A stretch of 28,441 nucleotides of DNA, from positions 1 to 28,441 of the forward strand of contig VRMN01000037.1 in NCBI GenBank assembly GCA_008690995.1, given 5' to 3'. The stretch is from Porphyridium purpureum. Taxonomy: Eukaryota > Rhodophyta > Bangiophyceae > Porphyridiales > Porphyridiaceae. Positions within the stretch are counted from its first letter, which is position 1; each line of letters starts with the position of its first letter. A program made the position numbers and the translations under genes. Shown here in pieces: positions 19,445 to 26,960 of this stretch. The notes beneath the pieces were generated by a model. That model ran no database searches. It worked only from the letters and a program-made list of their open reading frames with translations, and was not told the origin of the DNA.

Positions 19445-19543
19445 GTGTATTGTGTGCAGGGCATGGCGGAGAACGTGGTGTATTGTGTGCAGGGCATGGC
19501 GGAGAACGTGGTGTATTGTGTGCAGGGCATGGCGGAGAACATG
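19445..19543. repeat. 33-bp tandem repeat, unit 2 copy
   Basis: Three units as at 10943-11041, unchanged. Confidence 0.85.
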
Positions 19544-20082
19544 GTGAAAGCGAGCGACTTTGAACCGCCCAATCGGTTAGTCCGCGTGAGTAAGAGGCAA
19601 GAAAATCTTTCTGCTGTGGAACGGCTCCAGGCCATGCTCATGCGCCGTGTCGCGCACTGACAGGCTCTGGCCAGTGTATTGGAGTACGTTCGCACTTTTG
19701 CAGTGTCTCTGTAGGCACGGGCAGCGCACTGCAAGCCGCCTGGCAAAACCGTGATGATGAGGTTGGAAAGCGCGCCGATGATCGTGTGCTGTGGACGCTG
19801 GTACAAAATGTGGATTGAAGCATTGAGCTCACTGCGAAAGTGCGTCGCAAATCAACAAAGGATGCTGGTCGATATGTATGCAGGCACGTGTGATACGTGT
19901 TTGCGGATGGTGCGAGCTCGCAATCGCAATTATAGGAACCAGTGGTTGGCGCTGGCGTGTCGTCGTGCGTTCGTGCTCCCCAATTGCGTCCGCATGCTAA
20001 GGCTTTCGTAAAATGAAAGTGTATGGGTTGCCGGCGTTGAACAAGTCATTCGAGAAGCTGGCGCGTGATTTACGTGCAGTAC

Positions 20083-20185
20083 GCGCGAGCAAGGGCGCGT
20101 AAGCAAGGGCGCGCAAGCAAGGGCGCGCAAGCAAGGACGCGCAAGCAAGGGCGCGCAAGCAAGGGCGCGCAAGCAAGGACGCGCA
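20083..20185. repeat. 14-bp tandem repeat, unit 2 copy
   Basis: About seven units of AAGCAAGGGCGCGC as at 11581-11683. No change in unit number is seen, even though the G-rich tracts elsewhere in the unit did change. Confidence 0.85.
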
Positions 20186-20661
20186 CACTGTGTGTGTGAG
20201 TAGCGTCATTGTAGGATGCTTTGCGACAGGCACGAGCCACGATGGATGGTGCACACGTCGTTGAAAGCGTGGACTAAGTGATCGGCGTGGTAATGAAGCT
20301 GCACGCTTGGACGCGCGCCGTGCTTGTACTGCCGGCGGTTGGAAAGCAAAGACAAGCTAACAATAGTATGCGACCAAAGTCACGGCGCGCGAGTATACCG
20401 TGTACATCGGCACTCGCTTTGGCGCGGGTACATGCTGAAGGTCGGAGACTCCGCGCTGTCAAGCTAAGACACTATGTGGTGGGAAGTCCCTAATAGCAAT
20501 TCGCGTTAGGGTTTCCTTTTCCTAGTGTAGCTCATTAATGGAAAGTGCATTGCCCAGTGTCTTCACAGGCAAATGTGGAGCCAGAGAAGAGCTACCCGCA
20601 GACGTTTTCGCCTTTCTCAAACGCCTCCTACTTCGAGCCAGTCCTTCGATTTAATGGTTTT

Positions 20662-21009
20662 GAGGGGTAGTCACTATCTGCTATATTAGTGGTTTTCAAA
20701 TGCTACGGGGTGGTCACCATCTGCTACAAAAATTGCATTGAAATGCTTATGCAAAACTCAGTACAAATTTAGCTTTTTTCAGAAGGAAATTTCGTGGTAA
20801 AATCGTCTTGTTTGAGGGGGTAGTCACCAAACGTAAGGGGGTAGTCACCGTGTGAAAGCGTATGAAAGTATCTCATTTTCATAGAGACGTGTTGTATCTA
20901 AATGATTGTTTCCTGAGGGGGTAGTCACCATATGCAAGTGTATAAAAATGCTCCAGTTACTTATACACATTCTGTACTTAAATGGCATCAATCTGAGGGG
21001 GTGGTCACC
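20662..21009. repeat. Array of six GGGGGTAGTCACC motifs, unit 2 copy
   Basis: Same six motif copies as at 12160-12507, at an offset of 8,502. They lie about 480-830 bp downstream of the stop codon of the complete helicase gene. Confidence 0.7.
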
Positions 21010-21489
21010 AAAAGGAAGCGTGTCTTTAGTTAAACAGGCGGCAACTACATGAGCGCATGGATTTTACTAGTGAAATCTAGCTTTCCAAAGTCAAATCATA
21101 CAGCGAGGCCACTTTGCCACGAAAACTCGCCATGGCAAGCGCATATGCGGAACCCCCATGTTTACAACTTTTCCTGATCAGAATGAGCGTTTTGGTACAG
21201 AAGCCTCTGGTTTCTATGTGGGAGAATTATTTTAGTAAGAGTAATCATCGTACTAAAACGATCGCATTTGACGGGTCGATGTTCATTTCAATGTCATCCC
21301 TACAGTGTTCGTGGGCAAGCCTTTAGCCGTGGAGTGTGAGCGAGGTTGGTCGTCGGGTTCGAGGCGGTCGAGGAGTGGTCTAGAGAAGTTTGAGGACGGG
21401 GCGGCGGGTTGTGGGCAATGGGCAGCAGCGTACCACAGTGTTTTTACTCATGAGGCAATCACACATGCAGAGTGGAGCTAGTGTCGGTT

Positions 21490-24400
21490 TTATATTTTCT
21501 GAAGGCTCCATTCATTCGCCATGAGCTTTGTCGCTCGCTTGTACAACTCGAAGCCTTCCCAGCTCACGAGTTCGCACAGCTTGTGTGTGTAGAAGATGGT
21601 CAACTCTTCTGCTCCACCAGATCCGGGAGTGCCCATCAAGGAGAAAGCTTTTCGATACACGGCTTCCATTCTGTGCTTTAAGGCGCTTGGAGCCTTTTCG
21701 CATTTCTTTTCGCACACTTCGGTGGGGGCCAGACAACGGAAACACATGCCCAAGTTTGGCGCGAGTCTTGGTCTGATGATATTTCCGGCCGACCGTTTGC
21801 TGCAGGAGACGTGGGCCGCTGCAGATGACCGTGAGTATCGAAACCCACAGTATGGGCAGGTGTTGGGAAACCTGTTCGGATTCTGGCATGTGCCAAGACA
21901 TGTGACACCACTGCACCAGATGCATTTGTACATTGCAGTATTCCATGTCGCTCTTGCTTGTCTGATCGTCTGTAATTGCTCGCCCAGCGCGCGCGCTGGT
22001 GCAGAGCTAGCCAGTGGCGTCGCCTCGTGCTGCTGCGAGCTGGCCTGCGCGAGCAAGTGCAAAGTTGGTTGCTCCGGCACGTGCGAAGTGGGCTGCGCCA
22101 TTACGTGCGAGCTTGGCGCTGCAACCGTGTGCGAGCTTGGCGCTGCAACCGTGTGCGAGCTTGGCGCTGCGACCGTGTGCGAGCTTGGCGCTGCAACCGT
22201 GTGCGAGCTTGGCTGTGCCAGCATGTACGACGTCGGTTGCGCTATCATGCCCGAACTTGGTTCTGCAACCACGTGCGTACTTGGCCGCACCATCTCGTGC
22301 AAGCTTGGCTGCGGCACCGTCACTGGGTTGGCTGTCTGAGTCACCATGGAGCGAGTGGTTAAAAGGTTGAGCACGCTGTGAACTTCGTGAGAGGATAAGT
22401 CAAGTGCACTCTCAACGAAGCGCCGTAGACCGGCTTTACTATGCCAAGGGTCGCGCTCAAAACCTGGAACCTGGCGAATGCTCGGGCTGTCACGCTGGTC
22501 CAATGCGTTCTGGAAATTTCTGTCGAAGAAAAATTCGCAGCGGGCGTGCTCACCGTCGCGACCAACTCTGCCCCATGCTTGGACCACTTGGCTGAGTGAA
22601 TGTGCTCCGCGCATCACGGCGCAGTACAAAACAGATTTGCAATTCAGCGATGAGCTCACAGCGGATGTGCCAACGATTACCCGCGCTTGCTGCAATGCCT
22701 CAGCGTCGAGAGCTTCACGTGCTGTCAGTTTGTAACATGCATCTGAGTAAGACTTTCTCATTTCGTCAAACCATGTGTCGGCTTCTGCATGAGTAGCACA
22801 CATTATCAGTGCACGCCCACCACGAGCAAGCGCATTTTCCTGGATGGCGGCCGTAATCTGTTGAGTGCAGATTGCGCTCGTGCCAAACTCTGTCACGCTG
22901 ATGTTCAATGATTCTCGAAGTGGTCGTGCACGCAAAAAGGAGTCGATGGTCACACCAAACTCTTTAGCAACGAACGCAGCAGCATCTTCACTTATCGTCG
23001 CACTGAGAAATACAAAGCAGGATTTCGTCAAAAGCGACGCGCTCAGCTTGACGGACATTGACTCGCGGAACGAGCTATGTTCTAGTACGACGTGACTCTC
23101 GTCCACGACAACGAGTGCGATGCGTTCTGCAATGCGTCTAAGAGCTGCACGTTGTGATGCAAGTGCATCCATGCTGGTGACGACGAGGCCGCCATGCGAA
23201 CGCTCGGTACATGAGTACAAGTCAACGGCTTCAATCCTTCTACTTCTTGCCTCCTGCAATGCAGCAAACATGGAAACGCGAAGCGGTACCAAAAGCAGAA
23301 CAAAGGCACCTTGCAAGCGAACGACTTTCTCCATGCACAAGTATGATGCTGACTTACCACTTCCGCAAGGATACTGTACGCAAACGTTCTTGTCCATCAG
23401 AATTTCGTTCAGCATTTCAAGCTGCTTCCTTGCTTGCGGGCTGGCGACGGAAGCGCTACCATATACATCACGGAGCAATGTGTCTGGCGTCAAACCCGCC
23501 AGTGAGGCCCATTCTCCGAGCGAACGCTCTCTCGGATGCACGGAGCCCATCCGTGACGAAGCGTGAGTTTCCGCGCCAATCAGTGCAAGCCATGCGTCGC
23601 GACATTCCACTGTGAATGCAAACCAGTCTTCGTCTTTTACTGAAGCCAGGTAGAATGCGGCGTCTGTCGCAAGCGAGTGACCTGCGCCGCGGATCTTGTA
23701 CTTTTGCGCAGGTGTGTCTACGGGCTGTATCCCTTGCGGGGCGGCAATTCCTCGGAAAGCGTCAGCGTTGTCTCGTACGCAATGCAAGTAAAGATTGCGC
23801 AAGTCCCGTAAGGTCATGGGCACGGCGCAGAACTGCCCAACAGCACATTCTACTTGTGCAATCCACTCCTCCGGATTAAGTGCTGCACAAGTCGTTCTGC
23901 TGGCGCAGGCCCCAAAGTTTCGAAAGTCAATGCTCTCAGGTACATTTTGCCCCTGATTTTGCTGGCCGAGTATCTCGTCAATATATGCACTTGCAATCCA
24001 ATGCATGATAAGCAGCACTTCTGCGACTTCCTCAGTTGGAAGATGCTCAACAGTTTCAGTTGCAAGCGCGCGACCCAATTTCTTCTCAACAACCTCGACA
24101 ACTCTCACTACACGAGTATTTAAAACAGGTCTAAGTGAATTTCCAACACTTCGGCTAGCGAGAACAAAAGTTTCCATACTTGACTTTCGCGGCGGGGCAC
24201 ACGCGGCAGAGAACGCAAGCAATGCAAAATTGCTCAGTGCGTTGAAATCGATGTTCTGGCGTCTGGCGCTCGCGAGCAGTTCCGCAGGCTGAGCTGCGTG
24301 TCGTTCACTGCCATCGAGTATAATTTCACCGAGCATTGGCGCCGTTGTATTATGCTGCGACAACACCCGGACCGAAAAGTTATCGCGCGCTCCAAGAACT

Positions 24401-25740
24401 CGGGCAACCAAAGCTCGAGCGGCCGCTCTGGAGCCATTGTACAAATTACCAAAGACCTTTGCTTGCACCAGCACTTCCGTCTTTAAGTGCATCCAGGAAC
24501 CATTGCCCATAGCTTTCCATGCCACGTACGTGGATGGCTCTTGCGCGCTTCTGAAGACGGAGTGCATCATGTACAGTACTTGCGCACAGGGAACGTCGGA
24601 AAGAATCGTGTCGTTTGAGGTTTGTATTTCCCGGTCTTTCTCTTTCACAATTAGCCTCACAACCCACGCAGCTCTCAAAACCCAGAGCTGCGTGGCTGAC
24701 AACTCACTTATCGTTAAGGCACTGCGACTGGTTAAACACGTGCCGGACTGCGATCCAGACATGTCGTCGTGGATACTTGATGGCTCTCCGTTTCGGTCAC
24801 TCACTTGCTGGAGCGCGTGCGAGCGCAAAAATTCGCGTGCAGCTGGCCGTGTGTTTCCGGTGGATGTTGTAGGTTGCTCAAGTGCACAGTTCAAAATGCT
24901 TTGAAGGGCGCCAACCACAGGACGAGTATTGCTTGGCACGTGGGTCTGCTCGTATTTCACAACGACGTCCTCGAGATTCATTTGCAAAAGCCAGTAAGCG
25001 TAAAAGGAAAACAGTCGTGCGATGTTCGGGATGCGCTTTCCCAAAGTCTCGTCTTTGAGGGTCGCCAAAGTTCTATACTTTGATCCATCGCTCCATACCT
25101 CTGGGTCATGCATGTCAAGCTCCGATGGGTTGCCCTGCTTGCCAGGCACGGGAATTCTCAGCAGATGTGGCGTGGTCTTGAGAGCAAGCCTGATTGCCCG
25201 CCTCGCAAATTCACACCACTCTCGCGCATAGATGACACTCTCCTCTGCTGGTTCTCGAATGGCATGTGAGTACGCTTCAAGCATGTCTTCATATGTGTCG
25301 TAAAATCCCAACGTCGTCAATGCTGATCCAGTCAGCGTACGCGCCGGATTGTACGGCTGCAACGGCGTGTCCATGATTGCACGGACAGCGGAAGATGATG
25401 CCACAGCGTTAGTTCCAATGACAATCGCGCGAGCGGAGCGGACCGAGCTACAGATGTTTTGTCGAAGTGTGTTCCCTTTGGCCGTCGCGAATGATGCGCA
25501 AGGAGCAATGAAAGGGGAGCGTGACAAATGCCTGGGGTGCATACGAGTCATATGCCTGCGAATGTATGCCCGCGCTTTCTTTTCTTCTCCTGGTGTGACC
25601 TTCACAGCAAATATGCATTCTGGACAGCACATTCCATCGATGTCCTCGCTCTGTAAGAAACAGTAGCGCTCATGCACGTCGCGCGCGCTCTGACTGGTCA
25701 AGACTGAGCCGCAGCCCTTTCTGCACAAAAAGTGCGGCAT
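21490..25740 (-). CDS. Telomere-linked-helicase-like protein: zinc fingers, recombinase-like region, RecQ-type helicase
   Basis: Intronless frame of 1,416 codons from the first ATG (25738-25740) to TAA at 21490-21492; an upstream GTG at 25761 is ignored as unlikely in a eukaryote. Two N-terminal zinc-finger-like motifs are C6-C10-H23-C27 and C39-C42-H63-H68. Residues ~500-700 resemble a tyrosine recombinase: APPRKSS (R518) as a box I candidate, and GHS with H688 nine residues before Y697, the spacing of LGHSS...Y in recombinases. The helicase core carries CGSGKS (792-797), DESH (880-883), LSAT (912-915) and QAWGRVGRDG (1054-1063), as in RecQ-type SF2 enzymes. After a Ser/His/Pro 8-residue repeat come Cys clusters (CIWC...CPYC, CFRC...C...C). 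This order recalls fungal telomere-linked RecQ-like proteins. DNA unwinding is likely; strand-transfer activity is unproven. Confidence 0.85.
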   Translation of the reverse strand: MPHFLCRKGCGSVLTSQSARDVHERYCFLQSEDIDGMCCPECIFAVKVTPGEEKKARAYIRRHMTRMHPRHLSRSPFIAPCASFATAKGNTLRQNICSSVRSARAIVIGTNAVASSSAVRAIMDTPLQPYNPARTLTGSALTTLGFYDTYEDMLEAYSHAIREPAEESVIYAREWCEFARRAIRLALKTTPHLLRIPVPGKQGNPSELDMHDPEVWSDGSKYRTLATLKDETLGKRIPNIARLFSFYAYWLLQMNLEDVVVKYEQTHVPSNTRPVVGALQSILNCALEQPTTSTGNTRPAAREFLRSHALQQVSDRNGEPSSIHDDMSGSQSGTCLTSRSALTISELSATQLWVLRAAWVVRLIVKEKDREIQTSNDTILSDVPCAQVLYMMHSVFRSAQEPSTYVAWKAMGNGSWMHLKTEVLVQAKVFGNLYNGSRAAARALVARVLGARDNFSVRVLSQHNTTAPMLGEIILDGSERHAAQPAELLASARRQNIDFNALSNFALLAFSAACAPPRKSSMETFVLASRSVGNSLRPVLNTRVVRVVEVVEKKLGRALATETVEHLPTEEVAEVLLIMHWIASAYIDEILGQQNQGQNVPESIDFRNFGACASRTTCAALNPEEWIAQVECAVGQFCAVPMTLRDLRNLYLHCVRDNADAFRGIAAPQGIQPVDTPAQKYKIRGAGHSLATDAAFYLASVKDEDWFAFTVECRDAWLALIGAETHASSRMGSVHPRERSLGEWASLAGLTPDTLLRDVYGSASVASPQARKQLEMLNEILMDKNVCVQYPCGSGKSASYLCMEKVVRLQGAFVLLLVPLRVSMFAALQEARSRRIEAVDLYSCTERSHGGLVVTSMDALASQRAALRRIAERIALVVVDESHVVLEHSSFRESMSVKLSASLLTKSCFVFLSATISEDAAAFVAKEFGVTIDSFLRARPLRESLNISVTEFGTSAICTQQITAAIQENALARGGRALIMCATHAEADTWFDEMRKSYSDACYKLTAREALDAEALQQARVIVGTSAVSSSLNCKSVLYCAVMRGAHSLSQVVQAWGRVGRDGEHARCEFFFDRNFQNALDQRDSPSIRQVPGFERDPWHSKAGLRRFVESALDLSSHEVHSVLNLLTTRSMVTQTANPVTVPQPSLHEMVRPSTHVVAEPSSGMIAQPTSYMLAQPSSHTVAAPSSHTVAAPSSHTVAAPSSHTVAAPSSHVMAQPTSHVPEQPTLHLLAQASSQQHEATPLASSAPARALGEQLQTIRQARATWNTAMYKCIWCSGVTCLGTCQNPNRFPNTCPYCGFRYSRSSAAAHVSCSKRSAGNIIRPRLAPNLGMCFRCLAPTEVCEKKCEKAPSALKHRMEAVYRKAFSLMGTPGSGGAEELTIFYTHKLCELVSWEGFELYKRATKLMANEWSLQKI
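22024..22317 (-). repeat. 24-bp coding repeat in helicase linker (unit 2)
   Basis: Same ~12 units of 8 residues as in the shortened copy (13522-13815); residues about 1142-1239 of the full protein. No change in repeat number between the two genes, which supports recent duplication. Confidence 0.85.
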
Positions 25741-26209
25741 CCTTTCCAGCCACTTCCGCACAACTTGAGCTCAACCAACTTGGAACGAAAAGCTTGCCGA
25801 CCTTCACTTTACGCGCGATCACGCTGTAGGCAAGTTCAAAGCCGGATAGGATGAAAGAGCAGGGGTTACAGATGTTCAGCGCTTCAGTCGCATTTTAGGT
25901 ACTATTCGAAGACTCGCAGAGAAAAGGTGTTGAAGTCAGCACCACGACGCGTTCAATACAAACTGGCATCGCTCGGTGCCTATCGAGTGAGACATCTAGC
26001 GCGCGGACATTGCGCAAGCGTCGATTGGTGTCGGACAACGTGCCGGCAGATCTTCTTTACCGTATGCGCAGCTGTGGCCGTACAAAATACAAATCTGGTT
26101 TTGGGTGGGCGGCGTCAAAGAGGTAACGGCCTGCGTATGGTGTATACGGGCTCGTGCACTCCACAGCGGTCGCTCGAGAAGTTTTGTCGCGCCGATTATT
26201 CGTCCGAGT
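25741..26209. other. Upstream flank of the helicase gene; no gene seen
   Basis: This interval should hold the helicase promoter. In-frame TGA lies at 25771-25773, seven codons above the optional GTG. No clear TATA box or initiator is visible on the minus strand. Short ORFs here start at non-ATG codons and resemble nothing known. Confidence 0.45.
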
Positions 26210-26255
26210 GAGCTTTAGGGGCACACGTTGAGCTCTAGGGGCAAGCGTTGAGCTC
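26210..26255. repeat. ~20-bp repeat (GAGCTCTAGGGGCAAGCGTT), 2-3 units
   Basis: GAGCTTTAGGGGCACACGTT is followed directly by GAGCTCTAGGGGCAAGCGTT and a decayed GAGCTCAAAGTGCCCG. Nothing suggests coding. Confidence 0.65.
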
Positions 26256-26387
26256 AAAGTGCCCGTGGCGGGTCGTGCGATCCAAGGACGAAAGGTGCAT
26301 GCAATCTTGTAGAAGGCCCCTCCGCGTCATGATCTGCAAGGCGTCTTGTTGTGTTGCTTGGAGGAGGAGTGATCATCAGACCATGCG

Positions 26388-26428
26388 TCAGCACAGCGCG
26401 TAGGTCGCGCGTAAGCTCGTGATCTGTG
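26388..26428. repeat. 41-bp direct repeat, copy A
   Basis: Exact 41-bp match to 26640-26680, beginning TCAGCACAGCGCGTAGG and ending GCTCGTGATCTGTG. The copies are separated by 211 bp of sequence with no recognisable gene. Copy B directly abuts the LINE 3' end. Confidence 0.9.
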
Positions 26429-26639
26429 CAGAACGCGGCACAAGCGGGAGATGTGGGCTTGCAGTGGAGGCCAGGTGAGAATGGTACGCACGCATGGAGT
26501 GGTCGGCGCAAAAACAAGCGCATGACAGGGTGGTGATACCGCAAGACCACGGAAGAGGTACTCGCGGTCGCGTGCAAAACTGTGGCCCTGTTGTAAGACA
26601 ACGGCGAACGCGATCTGACAAGTGACACTCGCGCGGCGA

Positions 26640-26680
26640 TCAGCACAGCGCGTAGGTCGCGCGTAAGCTCGTGATCTGTG
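26640..26680. repeat. 41-bp direct repeat, copy B (abuts LINE)
   Basis: Second exact copy; the next base (26681) is the first base of the LINE tail. Because both copies lie on the same side of the LINE they are not an ordinary target-site duplication. Confidence 0.9.
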
Positions 26681-26958
26681 TTACTCTAGGGTTACTCTGA
26701 ATTGAGTTTATTCTTAAAATTTAACCAATTCAGCGAGGTGATGACTCATCGTGGTCAGGCTGAACTGGGATCAGCTCACGGGAGAAGCTAAGTTGGAGAC
26801 GCCGGCCTCGTGAGTGGCAGTGTTCTGTTCCGGAGGAGCCGAGCAGTCGCGCACCACATGGGGGAACCAGCGCAGCCGCTCGCCGTGGTGAGTGTCCGGC
26901 CGAACCGCAGAAGGATACCAATACTTGCGGCTGGCGCGGTACACTGCCAAGGACACGG
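26681..26958 (-). mobile_element. 5'-truncated LINE 3' end (older copy)
   Basis: About 278 bp aligning with the 3' end of the neighbouring LINE (26961-27238), from the tail through the last ~65 codons of the ORF, with many substitutions and small indels. The decayed frame still reads YWYPSAV where the neighbour has TWYPPAV. The minus strand has AATAAA at 26707-26712 and ends AGAGTAACCCTAGAGTAA. It stops abruptly at GGACACGG, as expected of incomplete target-primed reverse transcription. It is older than its neighbour or derives from a different source copy. Confidence 0.8.
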
Positions 26959-26960
26959 AG

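Larger units (their letters stand above)
18513..21489. other. ~3-kb stretch without a convincing gene (unit 2)
   Basis: Copy of 10011-12987, with every translated frame unchanged. It contains the same small features: inverted repeat 19109-19135, 33-bp repeat 19445-19543, 14-bp repeat 20083-20185 and motif array 20662-21009. No ORF here shows a recognisable domain or an ATG-started frame clearly longer than chance in this GC-rich sequence. Confidence 0.5.
15672..24173. repeat. Tandem duplication unit 2 (empty site, intact helicase)
   Basis: This is the second copy of the ~8.5-kb unit, without the LTR element. At 17988-17993 the sequence runs uninterrupted through the site where unit 1 carries the copia insertion, so this is the pre-insertion form. 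It continues to the right into helicase sequence that unit 1 lacks (24174-25740). It therefore holds the original helicase 3' part, while unit 1 holds the shortened duplicate. Confidence 0.93.

Noticed and set aside
1165-24173. The tandem duplication as a pure assembly artefact
   Set aside because: Not excluded, but a base-precise junction with shared CCATA and a retrotransposon present in only one unit are easier to explain by real events; long reads would settle it.
26254-26646. 130-codon minus-strand frame
   Set aside because: It has no domain, ends within the 41-bp repeat region and lacks supporting context.
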